Below, piece after piece: positions 1 to 9,145 of a stretch of 64,000 nucleotides of DNA (positions are counted from its first letter, which is position 1; each line of letters opens with the position of its first letter). Location: contig JALFSN010000005.1 in NCBI GenBank assembly GCA_022778805.1, forward strand, positions 117,029 to 181,028, written 5' to 3'. The notes under the pieces were generated by a model. That model was given only the letters and a program-made list of their open reading frames with translations. It searched no databases and was not told where the DNA came from. The stretch comes from Arcanobacterium sp. (GTDB lineage Bacteria; Actinomycetota; Actinomycetes; Actinomycetales; Actinomycetaceae). The translations under genes and the position numbers were made by a program.

Positions 1-836
1 GGCTCTTTCCGGCGAGAAACAGGCACGTCCAAGACGTCTTTCACATGCACATATCCGATGAGGTGCCCCTGATCGTCTTGCACGGGGAAACGGGAGAAGC
101 CAGTGCGGCCGGAAAGTTCCTCGAAGTCTTCCACACTTAGCTGCGCACTCACCACCTCAAGCCGGTCGAGCGGAATCATCACCTCGTGGGCTGCATGCTC
201 TGAAAACTCCAGCGCCCCCGATAGTAGCTCCGCATCTGCGTCAAGCACTCCCGCAGCCTCACTCACTTCGACGATAGAAGCCACCTCATCTGCGGTAAAG
301 GCCGCGGACACTTCAGATTTTGGCTCTATACCCAGGAGGCGGACGGCATGATTCGACAGCCAATTCAAGGACGCTACCACCGGATAGAACACTTTCGATA
401 GCACCACCAGCGGCGGCATAAATATCAATGCCAGGGTCTCGGGATTGGTAATCGTCACGTTTTTCGGCACCATCTCCCCGAGCACGACGTGCAAAAACAC
501 CACCAGCAACAGCGCAATAAGGAACGCTATCGTGTGCGTGAGCGCTGCCGGCGCCCCCAGCACATGCATAGGAAACGAGAGCAGTTCAGCAATGGCCGGT
601 TCGCTGACTACCCCCAACCCCACCGAGCATACGGTGACGCCGAGCTGGCACGTGGCGAGCATCAGAGTGAGATTTTCCAGGGCGTATAGCACCGTCTTGG
701 CTCCGCGTCTGCCCTGATCTGCCAATGGCTCAATGCGGGAACGCCGAGACCCCATCACAGCGAATTCAGATCCGACGAAATAGGCATTGCCTACAAGCAA
801 CGCCACTGTGATCGCGAGCGCGGCAGGAATATTCAC
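1..836 (-). CDS. CNNM/CBS-domain membrane protein (hemolysin C/CorC family), 3' end outside window
   Basis: The reading frame runs off the left edge, so the C-terminus is missing. About 278 residues are visible: a DUF21 (CNNM) transmembrane domain of three or four hydrophobic segments, then the start of a CBS pair (TGFSRFPVQDD near the end). The family is linked to magnesium or cobalt efflux, but the substrate here cannot be read from sequence. The start is a GTG whose GTGA overlaps the TGA of the upstream paralogue at 833-2155, so the two are probably translationally coupled and may act as a pair in the cytoplasmic membrane. An ATG seven bases upstream is in another frame. Confidence 0.85.
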   Translation of the reverse strand, partial: MNIPAALAITVALLVGNAYFVGSEFAVMGSRRSRIEPLADQGRRGAKTVLYALENLTLMLATCQLGVTVCSVGLGVVSEPAIAELLSFPMHVLGAPAALTHTIAFLIALLLVVFLHVVLGEMVPKNVTITNPETLALIFMPPLVVLSKVFYPVVASLNWLSNHAVRLLGIEPKSEVSAAFTADEVASIVEVSEAAGVLDADAELLSGALEFSEHAAHEVMIPLDRLEVVSAQLSVEDFEELSGRTGFSRFPVQDDQGHLIGYVHVKDVLDVPVSRRKE

Positions 837-2155
837 TGCTCATCACCACCTATTGTCGTCAAACGAACTCGCACAAGCTCGACGCGGCGGCCATCCATTT
901 TTTCCACCCGCACATGGATGCTTTGATCTGAAAATTCATCTCCCGCAGCAGGAATTTTTCCAAGCTGAGCCATGACCCAGCCCCCTACTGTTTCCCATGG
1001 TCCATCTTCTGGCACTGGCAGGCCGTAATCCCTGTCCACCTCATCCGGACGCATTTGCCCTGGCACAAGCACATCCCCGCTCGGCGTGCGGCGCGCACCT
1101 TGAAGGCGCGGATCGTGTTCGTCCGCCACATCTCCGATGATTTCTTCTACGGCATCTTCAAGCGTGACGACGCCAGCCGTCCCTCCGTATTCATCGACGA
1201 CGACAGCCATTTGCAATCCCTCTTCGCGCAGCTGCACCAGCAGCGGAGCGAGTGCCAGCGTCTCAGGCACTTTCGGAGCCGGCGCCATCAGCGAACTCGA
1301 CGTCACTGGCACTAGTTCACGGCGTTCGTAGGGAACGGCAATAGCGCGGCGCAGGTGCACCAGTCCGCGGACGTCATCCAGATCATCCCCAACTACGGGG
1401 AATCTCGAGTGCCCCGTCTCCCTCGCGAGCGCAATTACATCGGCGGCGCTGGCGCCGGCGCTCACCACGTCTAATCGTCCACGATCCGTCATCACATCAA
1501 CGGCGGTGAGTTCGTTAATCCCAATGGAGCGCACAAGCAGATGGGCGGTATTGACGTCGAGCGTTCCCTCTTTTGCACTGCGGCGCACGAGTGCAGACAG
1601 TTCGGCAGCTGAGCGAGCCCCAGAGAGTTCCTCAGCTGGTTCGATACCAAAGAGACCGAGCACCCAGTTGGCGGAGTCATTGAGCGCTACGATGATCCAT
1701 TTGAACACTATCGAGAAGATATGCACTGGTTGTGCCACAAACGCTGCGGCGCGAAGCGGATCGGCGAGCGAGAGATTTTTGGGCACAAGCTCTCCGAAAA
1801 ACACAGAGAAAGCATTCACGAGGACGAAAGCGACCGTAGCAGCCACCGCTACCACCGCTGCCTGCGCGATGCCCACACTGCCTAAGAGCCGCTCAAAAAG
1901 GTCTTGAAGTGGCATTTGCGCCACGTATCCCAAGAGAATCGTAGTGAGGGTAATACCAACTTGGCACGCAGAGAGGTAGAGCGAGATACGGTGTAAATTC
2001 GGCGCTACTTTGCGAGCGTAGGGATTGCCGTCTTCAGCTTTGGAATCCACCGTGGCCGGATCAAGTGCGACAAAAGAAAACTCGGCCGCCACGAAGATCG
2101 CTGTGCCAACCGTCAGGAGTACGCCAAGTGCGATCATGACGACGTCATATATCAT
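833..2155 (-). CDS. CNNM/CBS/CorC_HlyC transporter-associated membrane protein
   Basis: A 440-residue protein with the full family layout: a DUF21 (CNNM) membrane domain (about residues 1-190), a CBS pair (about 205-335, with GHSRFPVVGDD and the VVDEYGGTAGVVTLED segment), and a C-terminal CorC_HlyC domain (about 350-435). It is an integral cytoplasmic membrane protein; relatives affect divalent cation efflux. It is the first gene of a two-gene unit with the paralogue that overlaps it by four bases downstream. The ATG start lies directly after the divergent intergenic region shared with kgd. The hemolysin name of the family is historical and does not imply lytic activity. Confidence 0.88.
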   Translation of the reverse strand: MIYDVVMIALGVLLTVGTAIFVAAEFSFVALDPATVDSKAEDGNPYARKVAPNLHRISLYLSACQVGITLTTILLGYVAQMPLQDLFERLLGSVGIAQAAVVAVAATVAFVLVNAFSVFFGELVPKNLSLADPLRAAAFVAQPVHIFSIVFKWIIVALNDSANWVLGLFGIEPAEELSGARSAAELSALVRRSAKEGTLDVNTAHLLVRSIGINELTAVDVMTDRGRLDVVSAGASAADVIALARETGHSRFPVVGDDLDDVRGLVHLRRAIAVPYERRELVPVTSSSLMAPAPKVPETLALAPLLVQLREEGLQMAVVVDEYGGTAGVVTLEDAVEEIIGDVADEHDPRLQGARRTPSGDVLVPGQMRPDEVDRDYGLPVPEDGPWETVGGWVMAQLGKIPAAGDEFSDQSIHVRVEKMDGRRVELVRVRLTTIGGDEQ

Positions 2156-2226
2156 TGCGGATCACCAGTCCGCCTGCATAATCGATACATCCCTTGTATC
2201 CTAGCAGTTACTCCGTGCAGGCACAC

Positions 2227-2254
2227 ACTAGCACGGGTTCTAGCGGGTGCTAGT
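2227..2254. promoter_or_regulatory. Inverted repeat, possible operator
   Basis: ACTAGCAC and GTGCTAGT form perfect 8-bp arms with a 12-base spacer, located about 70 bp upstream of the CNNM gene start. A dimeric regulator site or a short hairpin are both possible; no known consensus was recognised. Confidence 0.35.
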
Positions 2255-2340
2255 TTGAAGTGTAACGACGGATGTTTAGTTTATGGTAACTGGCGGTGGC
2301 AGGTTTCGTGCGGAGTGGGACTCTCAATCGGAGCGCACCG

Positions 2341-2396
2341 CTACCTTTCGCTCGCTACCTTTTGCTCGCTACTGCTTGCCCGCCACCTTTTGCTCA
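2341..2396. repeat. Four tandem copies of a 14-bp unit upstream of kgd
   Basis: Four consecutive 14-mers (CTACCTTTCGCTCG, CTACCTTTTGCTCG, CTACTGCTTGCCCG, CCACCTTTTGCTCA) share the pattern CTACCTTTTGCTCG with a few changes each. The array ends about 200 bp upstream of the kgd start. Its function is unknown; slippage-prone repeats and regulator arrays can both look like this. Confidence 0.7.
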
Positions 2397-2592
2397 ATTT
2401 GCGCAATCGCTTGCGCGAAAATTTCCCAAAAGAAAAGCTCTTGAACAAACGCCACGAAAAGCAGAGAATGACCATAGCGAAAAGATAGACCGTTGGGACT
2501 AAAGTCTCTAAAATATCTTGTGATGAGTTCAATGCTGAACTTGAGACTTCAGCGACTCACATTTTAATAGCATCACGGCGGATAGGACGACA

Positions 2593-5500
2593 GTGGCGGC
2601 AAACGATAGAGAAGATTTTGGCCCCAACCAAGGCTTCATTGACGATCTCTACACTTCTTTCTTGAAAGATCATTCCAGCGTAGGCGCCCAGTGGACAGAA
2701 CTCTTCAAACGCTGGGAAAAAGAGGGAAAGCAGGCGAATTCTGCAGCCACAACGGCGGCTGATGACGCCACTTCCGCCGAGCACACTGCCGTCCCTTCCC
2801 AGGACGAATCACATCAGCCCTCTGACGAGGAACTGTATGGCGACGTCACCCGCTCAGATTTACCGCCGCTGCCACGCGTCGCAATTGTGCCTCCTAAAAC
2901 GCCGTACGCTAAAAAATATGACGCCAAACCCAAAGCGGCCTACAGCACCCGCGAAGATGAGTACGTGCCACTCAAGGGTATGGATCGCGGTCTGGCGAAG
3001 AATATGGATGCGTCACTGTCGCTGCCGACGGCCACCACTGTGCGCTCGCTTCCAGCTCGCATTATGTTTGACAACCGCTCAGTTATCAACAAATATCTCG
3101 CATCCACCCGCGGCGGAAAGGTGAGCTTCACCCATATCATTGCCTACGCAATGGTAGAGGCGTTGAGCGAGATGCCGGAGATGAATTATTCCTACAAGCT
3201 AGATGACGCCGGCAAACCCACCCTGGTGAAACCAGCACACGTCAATCTCGGCCTGGCGATCGACGTCACCAAACCAGATGGCTCGCGCACGCTCGTCGTA
3301 CCAAACATTAAAAAAGCAGACACCCTCACGTTCTCGGAATTTTTGACAGCGTATGAAGACGTGGTGGCACGTGGACGCGAGAACAAACTCACCATTGATG
3401 ATTACGCCGGCACGACGGCATCACTGACCAACCCTGGCGGTTTTGGCACCGTGCATTCCATCCCGCGTTTGATGAATGGACAAGCCGTAATCGTCGGCGT
3501 TGGCTCTATGACGTATCCTCCCGAATTCCAAGGCACTGCCGAATCCCAGATCGCCCGCCTGGGCATCAGCAAAGTTGTGCATCTGACAAGCACCTACGAT
3601 CACCGCGTGATCCAAGGGGGGACGTCTGGGCGTTTCCTGCGCCTGATGGAGCAGAAGTTGCTCGGCCAAGATGGCCTCTACGATCGCATTTTTACCTCGT
3701 TGCGCGTCCCCTATAAGCCTTTCAGCTGGGTGCGCGACGTGGAATACAATCTGGAACACGAACTTGGCAAACCCGCTCGCATTTCTGAATTCATCCACGC
3801 ATACCGCTCGCGCGGCCATCTCATTGCTGATATCGACCCGCTCTCTTTCCACATTCGCCGCCATCCAGATTTGGAGCTACGCTCTTACGGATTGAGCATC
3901 TGGGATCTCGACCGATCTTTCCCCGTTGGCGGATTTATGGGCAAAGATCATCTCACCCTGCGCGAGATTTACGATCAACTCCGCGAGACGTACTGCCGCA
4001 GCGTCGGCGTGGAATACATGCACATTCAAGACCCTACCCAGCGCACCTGGATGCAGGAACACATTGAGCGGCCGCTGCCTCCCGTGAGCAAAGAAGAACA
4101 CATTGACATCATGAAGCAGCTCAATGAGGCAGAAGCATTTGAGACGTTCCTGCAGACGAAATACGTCGGGCAGAAGCGCTTTTCCCTTGAGGGAGGAGAA
4201 TCGCTCATTCCCGCTATCGCCGCAGTGCTCACCGAGGCCATCCACGACGGCCTGCGCTCGTCAGCCATCGCCATGGCTCACCGCGGACGGTTGAACGTGC
4301 TGACCAATATCGCCGGCAAGAGTTACAAGCAAATTTTTACCGAGTTTGATGGCATTTACGATCCAGGATCTCTTCAAGGCTCCGGCGACGTCAAATATCA
4401 TCTTGGCACCGGCGGTGTCTATACGACGGGCGACGGCAAAGGGTCTATACCTATCTACATCGGAGCCAACCCCTCCCACCTTGAAGCCGCTGACGGCGTC
4501 ATCGAAGGGGTCGTACGTGCCAAGGAAGATCGACTCGCGGCTCAAGATGAGGCCGATGGCAAAGAGCCACGACCATATGACGTGCTACCAATCATGGTGC
4601 ACGGCGATGCGGCATTTTCTGGACAAGGCGTCGTAGCCGAGGTGCTCAATTACTCAAACCTGCCTGGATACCGCGTAGGCGGCACAATCCATTTCATCGT
4701 CAATAACCAAATCGGATTCACGACGGCTCCCAGCTCATCGCGTTCTTCGCATTACACCACAGATATTGCCAAAGGGCTGCAGATACCAATCTTCCACGTA
4801 AACGGCGACGATCCTGAAGCCGTTGTGCGCGTGAGCAAGCTGGCTTACGCCTATCGCGCCGAATTCCACAAAGACGTCATCGTCGATATCATTTGCTATC
4901 GCAAGCGTGGCCACAACGAGGGGGATGACCCTTCCATGACTCAGCCTATTATGTATTCTCTGGTGAATGCCAAGCAGTCGCCGCGTGAGATCTATAAGCA
5001 ATCACTCATTGGCCGTGGTCTCATCAGCGAAGAGGGGGCAGAGAAGATTGAGCAGGGTTTCCGCCACTTGCTCAACGCCGCTTTTGCAGAAGTGCGCGAG
5101 GCGGAAGCGCAGATGGAGAAAGATCCCAAAGCTGCAAATATGCGCCTCGGCCTGACGAAAGCCCAAGTGCAAGATACCGCCAGCGAACGGCGCTGGCGCT
5201 CAGCTATACCACTGAAAGTGATCCACCGCATCGGAGAGGCACACATTAATCCACCCGAAGGGTTCGCGCTGCACAAAAAGATCAGCCAGCTCTTCAAGCG
5301 CCGCCATAAGATGGCATATGAGGGCGATATCGACTGGGGATTTGGCGAAATACTCGCTCTGGGCTCCCTCTTGATTGAAGGGGTGCCCGTGCGCATGAGT
5401 GGCCAAGATTCACGCCGTGGTACATTCGTGCAGCGCCAAGCCGTGGCTCACTCTATAGAGACAGGCGAAGAGTGGACGCCGCTGGCCAACCTCACCGAAG

Positions 5501-6345
5501 ACCAGGCCTCGCTGGCAATTTATGACTCTCCACTCTCCGAATACTCCGTGCTCGCATTCGAGTACGGATATTCGGTGGAGCGCCCTGATGCACTCGTGCT
5601 CTGGGAAGCACAGTTTGGCGATTTTGCCAATGGCGCGCAGACGGTGATCGACGAATTCATCTCGTCGGCACAGGCTAAATGGAACCAACATTCGTCACTC
5701 GTGATGCTGCTGCCGCACGGCTATGAGGGGCAAGGCCCCGACCATTCCTCGGCGCGCATCGAGCGCTATCTCGGCTTGTGCGCCGGCGACAACATGGTCG
5801 TGGCGCAGCCATCCACACCGGCGAACAATTTCCATCTGCTGCGCCGCCAAGCGTACCAGCGTCCACGCAAACCTCTCATCGCTATCACTCCGAAGCAGCT
5901 GCTGCGCCGTAAAGGCGTGACGAGCGCCGTGGAAGACTTCACGAGTGGAGAGTTCCAGCCCGTGATCGGTGAGGTGAATCCGCAGGTACAAGCAGTCAAA
6001 CGGGTACTGCTGTGCACCGGACGAATCTATTACGATCTGGCGGAGAAGCGCGATGCTGACGGCCGTTTTGATGTGGCAATTGTGCGCCTAGAGCAGCTTT
6101 ACCCACATCCAGTTCAGCAGTTGGCGGCTCAGCTGGCCAAGTATCCGGGGGCGGACATTGTGTGGGTGCAAGATGAGCCGGCTAATATGGGAGCGTGGGG
6201 GCATCTCGCTCTGGAGATGTTCCCACAATTGGGCATCCATGCCCGTCTGGTATCCCGTCCGCCATCTGCCGCTCCATCCACAGGGCTCAGCACACTGCAC
6301 AAACAGCAGGTAGAGCGGCTCATGCAGGAGGCGTTTGCCAGCTAA
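2593..6345 (+). CDS. kgd: Multifunctional 2-oxoglutarate decarboxylase / dehydrogenase E2-E1 fusion
   Basis: At 1250 residues this matches actinobacterial Kgd/OdhA, which fuses an E2-type succinyltransferase core to the thiamine-diphosphate E1 component of 2-oxoglutarate dehydrogenase and works in the TCA cycle. Visible parts are an N-terminal E1-like segment (GFIDDLYTSFLKD, about residues 14-40), an acidic linker, an E2 catalytic domain ending in the DHRVIQGG active-site motif (about residue 336), and the E1 domain with AMAHRGRLNVL, GDAAFSGQG and NNQIGFTT. The start is GTG (GTGGCGGCAAAC), chosen because the N-terminal segment begins there. The next gene follows after eight bases and is likely co-transcribed. 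Family members are regulated by the OdhI/GarA FHA protein; no such gene lies in this window. Confidence 0.96.
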   Translation: MAANDREDFGPNQGFIDDLYTSFLKDHSSVGAQWTELFKRWEKEGKQANSAATTAADDATSAEHTAVPSQDESHQPSDEELYGDVTRSDLPPLPRVAIVPPKTPYAKKYDAKPKAAYSTREDEYVPLKGMDRGLAKNMDASLSLPTATTVRSLPARIMFDNRSVINKYLASTRGGKVSFTHIIAYAMVEALSEMPEMNYSYKLDDAGKPTLVKPAHVNLGLAIDVTKPDGSRTLVVPNIKKADTLTFSEFLTAYEDVVARGRENKLTIDDYAGTTASLTNPGGFGTVHSIPRLMNGQAVIVGVGSMTYPPEFQGTAESQIARLGISKVVHLTSTYDHRVIQGGTSGRFLRLMEQKLLGQDGLYDRIFTSLRVPYKPFSWVRDVEYNLEHELGKPARISEFIHAYRSRGHLIADIDPLSFHIRRHPDLELRSYGLSIWDLDRSFPVGGFMGKDHLTLREIYDQLRETYCRSVGVEYMHIQDPTQRTWMQEHIERPLPPVSKEEHIDIMKQLNEAEAFETFLQTKYVGQKRFSLEGGESLIPAIAAVLTEAIHDGLRSSAIAMAHRGRLNVLTNIAGKSYKQIFTEFDGIYDPGSLQGSGDVKYHLGTGGVYTTGDGKGSIPIYIGANPSHLEAADGVIEGVVRAKEDRLAAQDEADGKEPRPYDVLPIMVHGDAAFSGQGVVAEVLNYSNLPGYRVGGTIHFIVNNQIGFTTAPSSSRSSHYTTDIAKGLQIPIFHVNGDDPEAVVRVSKLAYAYRAEFHKDVIVDIICYRKRGHNEGDDPSMTQPIMYSLVNAKQSPREIYKQSLIGRGLISEEGAEKIEQGFRHLLNAAFAEVREAEAQMEKDPKAANMRLGLTKAQVQDTASERRWRSAIPLKVIHRIGEAHINPPEGFALHKKISQLFKRRHKMAYEGDIDWGFGEILALGSLLIEGVPVRMSGQDSRRGTFVQRQAVAHSIETGEEWTPLANLTEDQASLAIYDSPLSEYSVLAFEYGYSVERPDALVLWEAQFGDFANGAQTVIDEFISSAQAKWNQHSSLVMLLPHGYEGQGPDHSSARIERYLGLCAGDNMVVAQPSTPANNFHLLRRQAYQRPRKPLIAITPKQLLRRKGVTSAVEDFTSGEFQPVIGEVNPQVQAVKRVLLCTGRIYYDLAEKRDADGRFDVAIVRLEQLYPHPVQQLAAQLAKYPGADIVWVQDEPANMGAWGHLALEMFPQLGIHARLVSRPPSAAPSTGLSTLHKQQVERLMQEAFAS

Positions 6346-6353
6346 AATAGGAT

Positions 6354-6998
6354 GTGATGAACGCACATACTTTGAACGGTTTGAACGGTTTGAACGCATA
6401 CAGTTTCCAGATTTTCTTCGTTGGCGACGAGCTCGTGGCAGGCATGGGGGACGCCCGCGGCATGGGGTGGGTTGGCCGCGTGCTGGCACGCACGCCTGTT
6501 CATCCCCCTATTATGCCGTACGTACTCGCTTTTGCCGGCGAATCGTCAGCGCAACTGATGGAGCGTTGGAAGAGCGACGTCTCAGTGCGCCTGTCCAAAG
6601 ACCATACAAATCGGCTGGTGATAGCGCTCGGCTCGCACGATCTTGACGCTGGCCTCTCCTCGGCTCGTTCACGCCTGCATCTGGCCAATATCCTCGACAT
6701 GGCTGAGCGTATGCAGCTCAATCCTTTCGTCGTAGGCCCGCCACCGCGCCCTGACAAGTCTGAACGGGCTGTAGCAGAGCTGTCGCATTCGTTTTCCGAT
6801 GTGTGCACTAGGCGCTCAATCCCCTACGTCGATACGTTTACGCCGCTTATCCAGCACGAACAGTGGAATACTGACATGAGCCTCGCCGGCACCTATACAC
6901 CGCGGCAAGCTGGCTATGGACTGATAGCTTGGCTCGTCCTGCACCGCGGCTGGCATCAGTGGCTGGGTATCAAGGCGACAGATGACGACGCTCGTTAG
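6354..6998 (+). CDS. SGNH/GDSL-hydrolase-like protein with altered catalytic motif
   Basis: A 214-residue protein whose N-terminal strand-turn (FFVGDELVAGMGDARGMGW) matches block I of GDSL/SGNH hydrolases, except that the nucleophile Ser is Glu (GDEL instead of GDSL). At the C-terminus, where the catalytic Asp-x-x-His usually lies, it reads TYTPRQAGYG. The SGNH fold is therefore likely, but a classical esterase mechanism is doubtful. From memory, several actinobacterial relatives also have GDE at this place, so it is probably a subfamily trait. The start is GTG with an ATG as the next codon, eight bases after kgd. A nine-base direct repeat (TTTGAACGG) lies in the first codons. Confidence 0.7.
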   Translation: MMNAHTLNGLNGLNAYSFQIFFVGDELVAGMGDARGMGWVGRVLARTPVHPPIMPYVLAFAGESSAQLMERWKSDVSVRLSKDHTNRLVIALGSHDLDAGLSSARSRLHLANILDMAERMQLNPFVVGPPPRPDKSERAVAELSHSFSDVCTRRSIPYVDTFTPLIQHEQWNTDMSLAGTYTPRQAGYGLIAWLVLHRGWHQWLGIKATDDDAR

Positions 6999-7221
6999 TG
7001 ACGCCGGCTGCTAACTCATTGCTGCACCCAGCCGTAGCGACGCCAATGAGCAGCGCATAACGCCACCTACAGCAGATTGCTGCCACAAATCATGGCGCTG
7101 CGTGAGAGCACGATTCACACGTCCGCTAACCGCGCTCATCCGTATGCCCTGCTAAAGAGCACCCCCGCTGATTAAATTGGCTCATGTGCAGCTATTCCGG
7201 TCAGTTCTGCGCAAAAACCGA

Positions 7222-7227
7222 TATGAT
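7222..7227 (+). promoter_or_regulatory. Candidate -10 element of a leaderless transcript
   Basis: TATGAT ends seven bases before the ATG at 7235, the spacing expected when transcription starts at the start codon. Leaderless mRNAs are common in actinobacteria. No Shine-Dalgarno sequence precedes this ATG or the alternative starts at 7184 and 7223. Confidence 0.4.
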
Positions 7228-7234
7228 AGAAGTT

Positions 7235-8137
7235 ATGGATATTTCTTCTCTCATCTGCGGAATCGACGTCGGTGGCACCAGCATTAAAGCTATTGTGGCG
7301 GATAGCGCTGGCGAGATACACGGCACGTGGAGCGCTCCCACTCCACACGGTGGTGCAGCCGTCGTTCGTGCTATCACTGAGCTCGTGACGACGATACGCA
7401 CCGAGACGTCTATCCCCTTGCATCCGCGCCTGTGCGTGGCAGTGCCTGGAATTGTGGACGAGGCATCTGGCACAGCAGTGCTCTCCGTCAATCTCGGCTG
7501 GGAAGATTATCCCATGCGCGCTCAGCTCGCTGAAGCGTTGCATATGCCGGTATATCTCATGCAAGATGCCCGCGCGGGCGCGTACGGCGAAGCACGTTTT
7601 GGCGCCGCTCCTGCCACCTGTATCTATCTACCGATTGGCACCGGAATAGCCAGCGCTGTCCTCGTCGATGGCGCTATTCTCTCCCCTCATCTGTGGACTG
7701 GTGAAGTAGGGCAAGTGCCAACGCCCGATCCCGATCATCCTGGCCAGCGAGTGGCTTTGGAAAAGATTTGCAGCGCCAAGGCTTTTGCCACACGGTTTGA
7801 GGAGCTCAAACCCCATTTTCTCCCGATCGACGCCGGCGCAAATGAAGTATTTCGACTGCGTGACGCCGGTGGCGAGGGAAGCGCTGAAGCTCACCGCGTG
7901 ATCGAGACGGGATTGGCCACTCTCGCTGACGCAATCGCCGCATGGACTGCTCTGCTCGGCCCTATCCCCGTGGTCATCGGCGGTGGCCTTGGAAAAGAGG
8001 GAGCTCCCTTGGTCACTGAACTCACCGCATTGCTAGCCGAACGCAGCTACATGCCAGCTCCTATCCTCACCGCTTCCCTCGGCTCTTTGAGCCAAGCGCT
8101 GGGCACGGTAGCTATGGCTCTTGATAAGGATTTCTAA
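7235..8137 (+). CDS. ROK-family sugar kinase, candidate N-acetylhexosamine kinase
   Basis: A 300-residue ROK protein with the N-terminal ATP-phosphate motif GIDVGGTSIKA, the VPGIVDE sugar-site strand, LPIGTGIASA and the GEVG motif. After GEVG it lacks the Cys-x-Cys-Gly-x2-Gly-Cys zinc cluster found in many ROK kinases. The locus otherwise has no sugar kinase, and phosphorolysis of galacto-N-biose or lacto-N-biose releases free GalNAc or GlcNAc, so this enzyme is my candidate for making the 6-phosphate used by NagA. Glucokinase remains possible. The start was placed at 7235 from the leaderless -10 element and because GIDVGG normally lies within about ten residues of the N-terminus; 7223 is an in-frame alternative. 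Confidence 0.8.
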   Translation: MDISSLICGIDVGGTSIKAIVADSAGEIHGTWSAPTPHGGAAVVRAITELVTTIRTETSIPLHPRLCVAVPGIVDEASGTAVLSVNLGWEDYPMRAQLAEALHMPVYLMQDARAGAYGEARFGAAPATCIYLPIGTGIASAVLVDGAILSPHLWTGEVGQVPTPDPDHPGQRVALEKICSAKAFATRFEELKPHFLPIDAGANEVFRLRDAGGEGSAEAHRVIETGLATLADAIAAWTALLGPIPVVIGGGLGKEGAPLVTELTALLAERSYMPAPILTASLGSLSQALGTVAMALDKDF

Positions 8138-8218
8138 CCCTATCATCTAGCTCTGCTGCCTCGTTACATTCTTCTTCGCATTATTCTTCCGACTATCACC
8201 TCAGAATCGCAGGCTCTT

Positions 8219-9145
8219 ATGATCGTCACTATCACTCCCAATCCAGCGCTCGACGTCACCTATCACGTCCCCTCGCTCACTCCAGGCTCCGAGCATCGCG
8301 TTCATCACATGTACGTGCGTCCTGGAGGCAAAGGAATCAACACCGCTAAAGTGCTCTCACAACTGGGGCAGCAGACTATTGCCACGGGATTTTTGGGAGG
8401 AGGAAACGGCGAAACTATGATCCGGCTCCTCGATGAGGATCATGTGCCGCACTCTTTTGTGCAAGCTGCGTCATCTACACGCCGCACCGTCTCGATTATT
8501 GACCCCATTAATGGAGCAACGTTGTTCAATGAGCCTGGCGAAGAGCGCACCGAACGCGAGTGGGACGAACTCATTGAACTGCTCAATGGGATGCAGACGC
8601 CTGATCTGTTTACAGTGAATGGCTCATTCCCTCCCAACACTTCAGAAGCCACCGTGCGCCGCCTGTATCGCGGGCTACTCGCCACGGGGGCAATCGTTTT
8701 AGTAGATACCTCTCATGAGCCGCTGCGCTGGGCCATTGAAGAGGGCGTGCACGCCGTCAAACCCAATCAACATGAGTTGGCAGAGTTGGTAAGCTCCGAC
8801 ACCGAAGATGTACGTATATCTCTGGCACGCTTGCTCGAACACGTACAATTTGTGGTAGCCTCTCGCGGAGCCGATGGCATGATCGCTCAAGTACGTGGAG
8901 GGGATGCCGTAGAAGTGCCGGCCGCAAAATTCGTGGTAGGCAACCCCACGGGCGCTGGCGATTCCGTGGTTGCCTCACTGGCGCGTTCCATCGTCCGCGA
9001 CGGACTTGAGGCAGCTCACCAGCCAGACGTGTTGCGCACCTGGGTGGCAGATGCCATTGCCCTCTCGGCAGCCACGGTGGCTGCTCCAGTAGCTGGAGAA
9101 TTCGACGAAGCCACCTATTGGGAGCTGCTCGGCGAACAAGCCTGA
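8219..9145 (+). CDS. 1-phosphofructokinase / tagatose-6-phosphate kinase family (PfkB)
   Basis: A 308-residue PfkB carbohydrate kinase of the FruK/LacC type. It shows the N-terminal TITPNPALDVT, the PGGKGINTAKVL signature and the C-terminal NPTGAGDSVVASLA motif with the catalytic Asp. It lies 81 bp after the ROK kinase and converges with a tagatose/fructose-bisphosphate aldolase gene, so tagatose-6-phosphate to tagatose-1,6-bisphosphate is the favoured reaction. Fructose-1-phosphate kinase cannot be excluded, but no fructose PTS gene is present here. Confidence 0.85.
   Translation: MIVTITPNPALDVTYHVPSLTPGSEHRVHHMYVRPGGKGINTAKVLSQLGQQTIATGFLGGGNGETMIRLLDEDHVPHSFVQAASSTRRTVSIIDPINGATLFNEPGEERTEREWDELIELLNGMQTPDLFTVNGSFPPNTSEATVRRLYRGLLATGAIVLVDTSHEPLRWAIEEGVHAVKPNQHELAELVSSDTEDVRISLARLLEHVQFVVASRGADGMIAQVRGGDAVEVPAAKFVVGNPTGAGDSVVASLARSIVRDGLEAAHQPDVLRTWVADAIALSAATVAAPVAGEFDEATYWELLGEQA

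Larger units (their letters stand above)
2156..2592. other. Divergent intergenic region before kgd (437 bp)
   Basis: No convincing gene is seen. The region contains an inverted repeat (2227-2254), a four-copy 14-bp tandem repeat (2341-2396), and presumably the promoters of both kgd and the CNNM gene. A minus-strand frame at 2341-2532 would encode 63 residues with one hydrophobic segment, but it begins at TTG without a ribosome binding site, so I do not call it. Confidence 0.6.

Noticed and set aside
2341..2532. Minus-strand frame of 63 codons with one hydrophobic segment upstream of kgd
   Set aside because: Begins with TTG without a Shine-Dalgarno sequence and ends inside the tandem repeats; not supported as a gene.
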